Shown here: positions 25,501-35,900 of the stretch, one piece after another
How positions within the stretch are numbered: position 1 is the first letter of the stretch
How the letters are laid out: every line of letters begins with the position of its first letter
Assembly (NCBI GenBank): GCA_034509425.1
Contig: JAVTVJ010000344.1
Span: 603,872-667,871, forward strand
Direction: 5' to 3'
Length of the DNA stretch: 64,000 nucleotides
From: Eopsaltria australis
Lineage: Eukaryota; Chordata; Aves; Passeriformes; Petroicidae
Notes under the pieces: model-generated
Database searches by the model: none
The model's input: only the letters and a program-made list of their open reading frames with translations
Told to the model about the DNA's origin: nothing
Made by a program: the position numbers and the translations under genes

Positions 25501-26199
25501 AGCTGGAGCCTCCATATATCTGGACAATCCTTTCATGTCATCCCCAAAATGTGTGACTCACTTCCTCCCACAATCACGATTTGATTTCTCATCAGTTCCA
25601 GAGCCAGTGCAGCCTATGTGATACAGCTTCTACAAAGAGACTGTGTTTGAAATGCTGGAGAATATCATCTCCTTTTCTACCTGGACATCATCTTCAACTA
25701 GGTTCTAGAAGACAACCTTAACCCAGAGGTAATTGCTTTGCCTCCTGTCTTCTACTATTTTCTGTTTGAATTTTTCTTTTTCTCATTCTGGTTCTGTTTT
25801 CATTGTTAAGTCTTTCAGATGTTTCAGGATTAAAATTTCTTGTGCTTAAATATCTTCTGGTGACCTAAATGGGGCATAAAGTATAAAGACTTTGGTCAGA
25901 TATCTGGTTAACACTTTGACATTTTTGTGGTTCTAGGAAGCCATATTTTGTCAGGATCTGGAAAATTTTGATTAAAATTCATATTCTTTTAATGAGAAAC
26001 AAATTTTTAGAAATCTAAAGAATAATTCAAGTATTTTGAAACAAGAGTTTGTTTTAAGCCCAGACAAAAACTAAGCACCATAGTACTCCCTCTCTCCTTC
26101 CGAGTGGGATGGGGAAGTCCATTGGAAGGGTAAAAAGGAAGTATATTTGGGGGTTGAAGTAATGATGGTTTTGGTAGTTAAAACAAAAGTTGTGATTGC
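22516..26199. other. AT-rich unique noncoding DNA
   Basis: No repeat family is recognised. The most notable open frame is 128 codons on the minus strand (22713-23099), with many aromatic and hydrophobic residues typical of translated AT-rich DNA. I recognise no domain in it. A 94-codon plus-strand frame at 23577-23861 is likewise unrecognised. Confidence 0.5.
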
Positions 26200-26550
26200 A
26201 AGCAACACAAATCAAGGAATTAATTCACCATTTCCCATTGGCAGGTAGGTATTAAGCCATTCCCAGGAAAGCAGGGTTCCATCATATGTAGTGTTGACTT
26301 GAGAGGAAAAATGTCATAATTCCAAGCATCACCTCCTCCCCTTTGTTCATACAGTTCTTATTGGTAAGTATGATGCCATATATTATGATTTATCCCTCTG
26401 GTCAGTTGAAGTCAGCTGTGCCAGCTGTGCCTCCTTGCCACTGATGGTGCACTCCCAGACTGTTCACTGTGACAACAGTCTGAGAAGCAAAAAAGGCCTT
26501 GATGCAAAGTAAACACTGCTCAGCAGCAAATAAAACATTTCCTATGAAAG
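26200..26550 (-). mobile_element. Old fragment of an avian ERVL-type LTR
   Basis: The reverse strand follows, with much divergence, a well-known bird LTR whose full form begins TGTCCTGGTTT and ends in a TTAAACC-type terminus. Diagnostic pieces on the plus strand are CAAGGAATTAATTCACCA (about 26213-26230), CAGGAAAGCAGGGTTCCATCA (26264-26284), the TGGTCAGTTGAAGTCAGCTG block (near 26399) and ACTGCTCAGCAG (near 26515). The degenerate TATA region lies between them. Both LTR ends are missing, so no target-site duplication can be sought. The match is from memory of the family, not a search. Confidence 0.7.
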
Positions 26551-28019
26551 TGCTTTTCAACTGGAAAGTAAATTTTCCCCAAATCAAAACTCTCTATGGG
26601 AAAATTTCCATTTTAAGAGTAAAAAATTTTTTATGTGGGAAACCATCGTGATTTTTTCCCCCAAAATGTAATATGATCTGCCAAGTCTGCAGGGAAGCTG
26701 AATCCAAATGAAAATGAAAATGAAAATATAAGTCCTGTGATGCCCTTAAGCAGATTACAGTAAATGAATTTGTATTTAGAATGTCAAAATATTCTGTCTT
26801 GATCTCAAATGCTGAAATGAAATGTGGGTAGTTAGAATTTTTGTTATGATTCAAAACAAAGTCAAATATTTTTCTTGAGAGCAAGAGAAATTACATGACA
26901 TCAAAGAAGGGCTGATGGGTAGAAAATAACAACTGTGAAGGAACTAGGAGGCACAGTTGGAATTAATTTTTGTTGTTGGATGCATTAAAGGACCATAATA
27001 TCAGGCTGGGAAGCCTGAAGAATTGTTTCAAAAATTGAAGGTGGTGATCTAATCATCTGGTAGTATTTCTGAGGCATTTGGTTCTCTGGGCAGGAAATAC
27101 AGGCCAGAAAAAAAATGCATAAGAATAAAATAAATTAAAAATAATTCATAAAACACTTCTGTAAAATCCAGGCTTTGAACAATGTCAGATGAATACTACC
27201 TGTAAATATTAGAAAGCGATGCTATGCCTCTATCTCCAGAATCCTCATTTTGCTGCTGGCTAAAGACCTGGTACACCATACGTGAGCAGTCTGGGTCCAC
27301 CCTCCCATTACACCTGCAGATAGGAAAACTGTTCAAACTTACAGTTAATTACACCTCCAAATAGAATGTTTAAAAGATACAGGAAACCCCTGTAGAATCT
27401 GTAAATTATCAATCATAATATTAAAAAATTAATCCCCAAAGATAAACTACTTGGCATAGTTGAGCTGGTATTTTGTTGCCCCACAGTAAGAAAGGGTCTA
27501 TTAACTTCAAACACATGGAACCACATGAATTAAATTAGGTCACTCCTCATGTTGCAGTTTCAAATTTCATAAAGTGCAGCTTGTGGTTAGGTCATGTGTT
27601 TCACATTGAAAGCACTGGTTGATGACTTCCCAGACTCTTGAACACTACCAGTGATATTTACCATAGCTTGACCACAACACTTTCCTAGCTGATGTTAATA
27701 ATACATGCCCAGTTTTGTAGGTCTGACCATCTTTTCCTTCTCAATAAACAAATAGTTGTAGTGTGATTGTGGGTGAGTTAACTGTCTGAGTGCCTTGCTA
27801 TGAGCAGCTTTTCAGAATGAAAAAGGCAGCAATATGGTCCTGGTTTAATTACGGGTAGTGATAATGGGTTGTTGAAAGCATCCTTTTAAAAGGTATGCAA
27901 CTGCAAAGGCTTACTTAGACAAGCAGAATGAACAATGTCTAGAGAGCGTATACAAATAACGAAGCTAGTTTGAATTTTTCTCCATTGCAAATTAAATTCA
28001 ATTTCATTTTCTTCTTTAG
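26551..28019. other. AT-rich unique noncoding DNA
   Basis: A short (GAAAAT)n run lies near 26709-26727. A 96-codon minus-strand frame (26594-26884) spans it and is unrecognised. Nothing else stands out. Confidence 0.5.
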
Positions 28020-28130
28020 GGCATTGGTTGGAGATGGTATGTGTGTATGACACAGAAAGTTGTTAATCAGAGTACAGCTGCTTGGGCATCATTTGTTATG
28101 AAAACTCTTGGAATCTCAAATCATTGCTCA
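28020..28130 (+). other. Exon-like segment, 111 nt, open in one frame (candidate)
   Basis: A pyrimidine-rich acceptor (TTTTCTTCTTTAG, AG at 28018-28019) and a consensus donor (CTCA then GTAAGTAAA from 28131) enclose exactly 111 nt. The frame starting at 28020 is open for all 37 codons (begins GIGWRWYVC, ends ISNHCS), so skipping it would keep the frame. Frames two and three contain stops. I do not recognise the peptide. No neighbouring exon of a matching gene is visible, so it may be a chance pair of sites or an alternative exon inside a large intron. Confidence 0.2.
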
Positions 28131-29074
28131 GTAAGTAAATAACTACATATAACAAGAAACTTTTGTTATTTATTGTAGTATGTTACTATTTCCAGAATGA
28201 GGCTCTTGAAAGCAGAGACATCAGCATGTCCATTCAGTCTGCCTTGTTTCATTTAATTAATTTTGTTTGCAGACATAACAAACATGTTACTTATTTAGTT
28301 TTTTCAGTTGTAAGCAAATATCAAAACTAGGATACTTTTCTTTTAATCCTTTGATTTGACAATCACCCATTTCAGGAAGACAAAGGCATCTCATGAAAAT
28401 TGGAGTAAAGATCTATGCGTCATCTTAGGTTAAAGTATTTATTAAAACATAATTTCAAATATTTCATTAAACTCAATATTTTGTTTTTCTTTCATTTGAT
28501 TTTACACTGGTGTAATATCCTCTGAAAGTGCTATTTTACTATCTGCAGCATGCATCCTTCTGAAGAGTCTTTGGGAAAATAAAATCAGAAAAAGTTTTAT
28601 TATCAAACAGTAAATGTGAGAAACCTGATAATCTGTATGTGAAGTACCTGTCTGAGTCCTAGCTCCCACCCTGCCTCATTAGCATCTTGTTTGGTTTTGG
28701 GACCTGTACAAGTGTCTCTTGCAGGGCTTATTCTATCGATCTGCAAACTAATTTGGCTTTCAGCATGTCATTTCAAAACTTTAAATTTTTATTACCTTCT
28801 CACTACATCTTTAAAAATGTCGTAGCATTTTGTTTCCTGCATAGTTTTTACAAGTCAAGCCTTCAGTGAGGTTACAGCTTTGTGACTAAAGAATCATTTA
28901 CTCAGTGGTAAATGCCAACAGATACACACAGACTTTGAAATGTAGATTTAGGGTAAATATTGGAACACTTCATTGTACTCCACTATCACCTCCCAACATC
29001 AAGTCACAAGCACAAATTTTTCAGTATTAAAATAGATAAATATGCTCCAAATCATTATGTGTTGCTATCTGCAG
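28131..29074. other. AT-rich unique noncoding DNA
   Basis: No repeat family, RNA gene or exon is recognised. Confidence 0.5.
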
Positions 29075-29141
29075 GTTTTTCTTTAGTTTTTTGGGTTTTG
29101 GTTTGGTTTTACTTTTTTTTTCTTTTTTTTCTTTTTTTTTG
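29075..29141 (+). repeat. Poly-pyrimidine (T-rich) tract
   Basis: A run of T with few C and G, broken into blocks of 8-10 T. It accounts for the Phe-rich plus frame (28960-29187) and the Lys-rich minus frame (29027-29299), which are not genes. Confidence 0.7.
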
Positions 29142-30729
29142 TCTTGAGCACTGTTCTGTGGCCTTAGCTGATTCTTTGGGTCAATGATTTTATGAAAAAA
29201 GTTATCAATATGCTCATGCATCTCTGGGTTCATTTTTGTCCTATTATCTCCTTTGGAACAATAATGGGGTAATATCTTTCTCTTTCCCTTCCAGTTCATG
29301 TCCCTCTGTGGGTTCTGCTAATGCAGATAGGTGTTGACATACCTCCTTCAACTTCACAAGGCACCTGAAAAGATTCACCACAGAGGAGAAAGAAATATCA
29401 AAACTTCAGCTTTTGGAAAGTAACAAGCTGTTATCAGTTTAGATCAAGACACAGAAATGAAAGGGTTTGAATGAGGTCTTGGTAATTTTAATACATTGTG
29501 CTTTGGCAAAGGCATTTCTAAAGAAGTTTGTACACGTATCATAAGAAGTTAGAGCTGTAGTGGGGATTTGGAAATGTGTATCCTTTCTTATATTTTAGCT
29601 ACAATCTGAGAAATTATTTTAAAAGACTCTTTTAGTAACTGATTTGGGCCTAACTCATGAAAAAGGTATCTATATGCGTAGATCTTAATCCAAATTATGT
29701 AGCCCAGGCTCAAAGTTGCCGTGTGAAAATTTGTGCTGCTGTAGTGGCCTAACTTTGGAACTGCCTAAATACAGCACAGCCTCTTTGTCTGATCTCTGTG
29801 TCTGAAGTTTCACTTCACTGTTCTGTCTCACACTCCAACATAAGTCTCAGTAGCAGAGCCCCAGTCCTCCTGCATTTTCACTGTGTGTAGTTATGGCTAA
29901 TTTTAAAAGGGTCTGTTGAAGGAAAATAAGTTATTATGAGACTTGGTGTACAGATTTGTTAATTAATGAGTGATCATAACTCTGACACAAAGCCTCTATC
30001 CACCTCTGTTTTTCCAGGGGTACAGGTCAGCATTTGCACTCCATGGAATGTAGCAGTAGTAGTAGTCAAACCAGTAGACTGTGGCCCAGGTTGGAATTGG
30101 AGGTAAATTCTGACCCCCAGCTCCCCACTTTTAGAGGAACCAAAGAACTGGGTTATTGCAAAACACTAAAATTATGTCTTATTTTTAAATTTTTCTCATA
30201 AATTGCTGATGCTAAAAAACAATAATAATATAAAAGTTTTAAAAATAAAAATCCAGGGTCTTAAAAGTCAACAGTATGAATAACTGCCTAGTGCAGTGAG
30301 TTTCTATTTCATAGTATAAAAATTTAATGAAAAACTGTGCTCCTGAGAACAGAATAGAACAATTATGATTACTTAAGCTAAAATTTCAAAATATAAGGGA
30401 AAAAGGTGAAATAATACAAAGGAAGTTAAATTTAAACATAGACATTAACATGCACAAGAAATATGTTTATATTATAATATATAAAACATAAACCAGGAAA
30501 CTTAGCATTTTTACAATATAAAATGTTAAATGCAATTGGAATTGCTTGTGATCCATGGACAGTCTAAGAAAAATGTATGGATATAAGTAGTGGTAAAGTG
30601 TCTCATACCTAAGCTATACTTCCAAAGGGAAGATATTCCTTCTGAAATTGTACACTATTCAAGATGTATAGAGCAATAATAATACTGTGTTTTCAATCTA
30701 TTTGACTCTATTGCTATTATATTCTACAG
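29142..30729. other. AT-rich unique noncoding DNA
   Basis: Very A-rich between about 30180 and 30560. No repeat family or exon is recognised. Confidence 0.5.
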
Positions 30730-30872
30730 GAAGCTATGAGATCAACAACATCATATTGCTTAAGAATTATCATCCTTTTGCAATTGTAAAAGGGACGTGT
30801 AAAAGGAAACAGGGGTTCCCTTATGTATCTACAGAAAGAAAAATTTTGAATGGAGTCCTGACAATTGTCCAG
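30730..30872 (+). other. Exon-like segment, 143 nt, open in one frame (candidate)
   Basis: The segment lies between an acceptor-like TATTCTACAG (AG at 30728-30729) and a donor-like CAG|GTAATTTGG (GT at 30873-30874). The open frame enters at the second codon base and leaves at a codon boundary (phase 1 to 0). It encodes SYEINNIILLKNYHPF near the start and ERKILNGVLTIVQ at the end. The tail vaguely recalls the exon end before the first membrane span of MS4A-type proteins, but the match is too weak to name. No transmembrane exon is seen downstream. It may be a decayed exon or chance. Confidence 0.18.
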
Positions 30873-30921
30873 GTAATTTGGTCAGAGAGATTGTGTTTGT
30901 AAAATATGACCTCTTTCACAT

Positions 30922-30959
30922 AAAAAAAAAAAATGAAAAGAAAAAAAAAAAAGGGGGGG
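30922..30959 (+). repeat. Homopurine run (A12...A12G7)
   Basis: Two 12-A runs separated by TGAAAAG are followed by seven G. Simple low-complexity DNA. Confidence 0.8.
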
Positions 30960-31463
30960 AAATAGCCAAAAGGAGATCCTTTATTAGACATTCTGCAGTT
31001 CCTGTCTATAAAGAAGGGAAAGCACAAGCCTGAAAATAAGATTTCAGTTATGCCATCTCATGTGTATAAGAGAGAGGGGTTGTACAGGGGACATGGTGTT
31101 ACTTTACAGTTACTGTGAAATAAAAGCGTTTCAGAGTCATAATGTCGCAACTACAAGGTAGTTCTACTGGATATAATAAATGTGTGACAAATTGCATTAT
31201 TATGCCATCATTTTCTCTATGAAGCATTTTTTTTTTTTTACAAATATTACTTGGTAGCTGGACTACAGGGAAAACTAACTCAGTACAAGTGAGGGCTTTT
31301 CCAGCTCCCATTGAACTCACTGTAGAGTCCCATCCGTTTTGGTGAACCTCATAGAAAACAAATGATCTATGTTTTTATTTATAGCTGGGACTCATATAGC
31401 TCAGAGAAAAAACTTGAAACCTGTGTCAATAGAGGAGTTCAATGATAAGAGCTAAAAACAAAA

Positions 31464-31465
<2 letters not shown>
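30960..31465. other. Unique noncoding DNA
   Basis: Nothing recognised apart from a 13-T run near 31227-31239. No AATAAA lies close upstream of the poly-A run at 31466, so this sequence does not look like the 3' end of a retrocopied mRNA. Confidence 0.5.

Positions 31466-31506
<41 letters not shown>
31466..31506 (+). repeat. Poly-A homopolymer, 41 bases
   Basis: Forty-one A in a row, then GAAAAAA. It is by far the longest homopolymer of the window. It could be a microsatellite, or the tail of a retrotransposed transcript. CR1 does not leave poly-A tails and bird processed pseudogenes are rare. No duplication of flanking bases is apparent. Confidence 0.85.
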
Positions 31507-31514
<8 letters not shown>

Positions 31515-32027
31515 TCCGTATCATGCAGATAACCAGAGTAGCTATATCTGAAGTAGAAAAAAACCCAAAAAACTTTAACATCTAAAGTCTCTTTTTCTCA
31601 GAGCAAATGCAAAACACAGAGCCATGTTAACCCTTCATCTCTAACTACTACACAGTGGTATTTTATTCCTGCATGCCTTTTCCCACAGGAGGATATGAAT
31701 AAGCTGATATTGCTTAAGAGATGATAAGTCCAGTTTAATATAATTAAGACATACACACATGATTGTATGTATATCTATATTCCTGTAAGGATGCTTGTCC
31801 AAAAAACTATTTACACCTGGAGGCACTGGAGTGAAAGACAGAAAGTAGGCACAGCTTGTCATGTTGCTGGGTAAATTCCAATGGATTGCAGTGCTAACAA
31901 ATTTGTGAGTTTATCAGCATTAAGTATTTTAAGTGAATATTTCTCCAATTTAATTGCACTAACAGTGCAAGATTCTCCTGGAACCTAAGTTCATATCCTG
32001 TCAACAATTTCATCTGTTGTATCAATG
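31507..32027. other. Unique noncoding DNA
   Basis: No feature recognised. Confidence 0.5.
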
Positions 32028-32073
32028 CAAAACAAGGAATTCATTCACCATTCCCCATTGTCAGACAGGTGCA
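32028..32073 (-). mobile_element. Small scrap of the same avian LTR as at 26200
   Basis: The stretch AACAAGGAATTCATTCACCA and the CCCATTG.CAG..AGGT that follows it match the corresponding part of the LTR fragment near 26213-26250, in the same direction. Only about 45 bp are alignable by eye. The downstream LTR part is not evident before the CR1 begins. Confidence 0.45.
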
Positions 32074-32139
32074 CAGCTTATGTCCACCTTCCTTTGCATC
32101 TATCACCAGACAACAGGGAGGAAAACACCACATCCCAGT

Positions 32140-32910
32140 CCACTCCCCCCATAAGGAAGTTTTAGACAGCAGTGAGGTCACCCCTCAGCTGAACACACCC
32201 TCACACACACCCAGTGTCCCCACCCACTCCTCCTAAATCCTGCCCACTACTCCTTTCATTAACTTTGTTGCCCTCCTTTGGACACATTCCAAGTCTTTTC
32301 TATTACACATATACTGTTGAACCCAAAACTGCACCCAAGAGGAGGGTACACCAATGCTGTGTATAAGTGGGACAATCACTCCTTTTGATGAGTTATTTAT
32401 GCTGTGCTTAGTGTGCAAAGCCTTCAGATCCTTTGCCACATTTGTGCTCTCCAATTTCTTGTCTCCAGTCTATACATTCATCTCCCCAGGTGCAGAATCC
32501 AGCATTTGTCCTTGTTAAATGTCACAGAGTTGGTGATTTCTGTGTTCTAATCAAGGTGTCTCTGTAAGCCCTCCTAGGAATCAATGATTTGCCTTCATAC
32601 ATTATCACCCATAAACTTCGTGTGCACTCAACATCTGTGTCCAGATCACCAATAAAAATGTAGAAAACAACTGGCCTTAAAACTGAGTCCTGGGTTAGCA
32701 CTCGCGTGTTACCAGATATTACCCCATTTAGTAAAATTCTTTGAGCCTGAACGTTCAGCCAATTGCTCACCCATTTTATTTTATCACAGATCTGAGACAA
32801 CATTCTCAACCTATTCAGGCCCCAGGACTCAAATGCCCTGGAAGCCATGCCCCTTGCAGGACTGTCAAGACAGTGATGGAGCTTACCTTATCCACATCCA
32901 GTTGGCAAGA
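32140..32910 (-). mobile_element. Old CR1 LINE fragment
   Basis: Reverse-strand translation (about 32522-32848) shows the CR1 reverse-transcriptase sequence TQDSVLRPVVFYIFIGDLDT, the counterpart of the conserved QGSVLGP...FNIFINDLD block. It is followed by a decayed continuation. Towards lower coordinates come the C-terminal CR1 parts, for example VQRRATKLMKGV (about 32240-32280). The 3' side is at low coordinates, so it is minus strand. Several frames are needed, and the FADD catalytic box is not preserved. It is more diverged than the copies near 46 kb and 60 kb, hence older. Confidence 0.85.
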
Positions 32911-35900
32911 TGCCTCCCCTATGATGGAAGAGGAAGAATTTTGAGGGAAAACAGGGATCTCTCTTGTGCCCTGGTAAATGCTGTTTCCTGTCTCCCCATG
33001 TGAAATTCATGGGATCTCTGGTGATGGGGCAGCTCAGAGGAACAGTGCCTTCTCTACTGCATTTGTGGAAAATAAAACCAAAATATCTTTATTTCTCTGA
33101 GTTGTTTTATTAATATTTCCCTGGAGAAAATAACTTGTTTTAGGTCTGAGTGTTCTCATGGTACACTCAACCCACAGTTTCTGCCAGTTCATTTTATGTA
33201 CTTTATTTGTCATAATGGATATTAATCTGCTTCAACTAAAGAGATTAAAACCTAAGAAAAGGCAAGAGAAATCTTACCACCTACTACTCTCTGGAGACAG
33301 AAAGTTGACAGGAAATATTACGTAAGAAACTAAACTGATCATTATGAAAACAGCTGAAATAACAGATGATACTGGAGAGTAATGTATTTTTTAAATGACA
33401 TTTGTATAGGGCCTACAGATGTAGTCTCAAGAGGATGTCAAGCCTAGAAAGCAGTTGACAGAATGGCAGCAAAAGATTTGATATATTTTAATGCAGATTT
33501 GCCTTTCCCCTGTCTATATGAAGGAAATAAGCCACCAAATACGCAGCACTCTTTTCCGATGACTGGAAGGGATAATGAGAGGACTTAACAAGAAGGGTTT
33601 TATTAATTTCAAATGGAAGTGAGATTGACTGATGCTACTTTCAGGTCTAGCTGGTGGTCTAGGAGACTCCCTTGCTTCAGTTGGTTCCATTTTGAGAAAG
33701 CCAAAAGATTTGAAATTAAGACTTTTGTTTAGATTCTGTATCCTAGGTGCAAGATAAGAATGATACTACTGATTTCTCTCACCTTTAGACTCTTTATTTA
33801 CTATATGATCTCTACTTCAATGTATATTTGGGAGACTGAAAACAATAGTGCTGATGGCAGTTGGTATTGTTGGCACTGTGATACCTTTTCTCGTGCATGC
33901 ATTGTAAAAATAACACTTTTGAATGATTATTTAATATTTTGTTATCTTTAGGTCTCAGAGAGTTATATGAAGAAATATTATGTCCTCTATTTCCAGATGA
34001 GGAAATGAAGAGGCCAGTGAAAAACATGTAAAGGCATGTACACCATGGAAGCCAAGTAGGGGAGGACACAGTTTTCTCCGTGTTAGGCCACAATAAATAA
34101 AATTATCTACAAAAATAACATATTTTTTGGCCGCTTCTACCTTCTTCAGGAGAGAGAAGACTGCTGAACAGAAAATCTTGAAGATATAATTTTAGTGTGT
34201 TTTTTAAGGAGAAGTATGTTTTTGAGAGATGTTATATATGTAGATATGTGCTAATGCTCCATAAATCTGTTTGAATAAATAACTTAATTATTGCACTATA
34301 TCTTGTTTAATATAAATGCCTTGTTAGTTAGATTAAAGACAAGTTAACATTTTATTATTTGGATTTTTTTCTGGAGGAATTTTTGCTAAAACTATTTTAA
34401 TTATTTTACTGTTTTTTTAGGAGAACAGATTAATTAGACCATGAGTTAAAAACTACCAAGGTGTTTCTGTATGTTTGTTGCTTTTTAGCTGTGACTATGT
34501 AGTGTGAATGAATACTGAATGATGTTAGTGTTACTAGGACCAGGGGAGATCAGAGACTTAGGAACTGGATGTCTCACAGAGTCAAATTGACTTAACCAGC
34601 ATGACTCCAACAGTCCTACCAGCCAAACCAAGCAAAATCAAACCATTATCATTGAGGGAGACCTCGGAGTGAACAGCTGAATAGCAGCACAATCATTCCA
34701 CCTCTCAAAAGATTATCACAGCAGTTGCTGTAACTACAGTGTGGTTTTATGGTTATGCTCATGCTGCACTCTGGTGCACAATGGGGGGTTCAAACAACTT
34801 ATGGTCACTACAGTTTGTATGGAATCTTCTCCTGCCTCTCTGAACAATGTTAAATCAAGAAGCCCTTACAAATGAATGTCCATAGTCACACAGGTAACAG
34901 TCATGTAGATAAATAGGAAAAAACCTGAATACCTCAGGTCTTCTGGCTCATTGTTAATTAACCTCTTTCCAAAATACTTCAGTCTCAACCACCAGCAGTG
35001 ATTTTCTAATACAAGCTGTAATTTTCCATCTCTGACTTAGTGTGAAAGATCACTCAGTGGCCAAAACTTTTAGTAAAAAATCAATATGCTGCTTATCTCC
35101 CTGAATCCTTTTCTGTAGTCTTAATTACAATGACAATGAAGCCAGTATTACAAGAGCCATGAGATGGTCTATTCATAGGATCAGTGTGTTTGCACTCATT
35201 AGAATCCTGGTGGGATGAAATTTTCTTTCAAGATCATGAAATGTTTTCTTGTGTAGGTCTGGGTGGATGTATACATTTTAAATATGCTGTGTAAAATCTC
35301 CTTTTGACATCTGTTAGAATAGGACAATAAATACATAGCAATATAGCCATTACCATGTGTCAGCTTGACCTTCCAGTTTTCACTCTTTTAAAATCTGAAA
35401 AGTGTGTGTACAAAGTATTCCAGGTTGAATGATAAAAAAACAAAGAAAAGCCATTGCATAAGGGTTGAGCAACAGAAACATTTAGTATATTTTTGCAGGA
35501 CTGTACTGCCTTAAAAAACCAGTATCTACTCCATGACATTCTTTTCTCTTTTCACACAGAAATAATACTTAAGAAATGTCCCTTGCAAGTTCTCAGTAAA
35601 CCATGAGACTGTACATTTATTTCTGGAAGTGTGGGAAGAGAGGCTGGTAGAGTACATGGAAAGGATACAGAACAAGTTCTTCTCAAGAACACACTTCATA
35701 CCCTTCTCTCAGAGGTGATGATGCCTACCAGGACTGGTGGTTATAAAAAAATTTCCTCATTCCAGCGTATTGTATGCACACAGTCAGCATCCAGTTGCAG
35801 CCTTCTCTTCTGGTTTTTGAACACCTCCATAGGGCAAAATGCCCTGTAAAGTGCTTCCAGTGTCCAAACCTGGTATCTTGGAAAAGTGAAGCCTCCTCTG

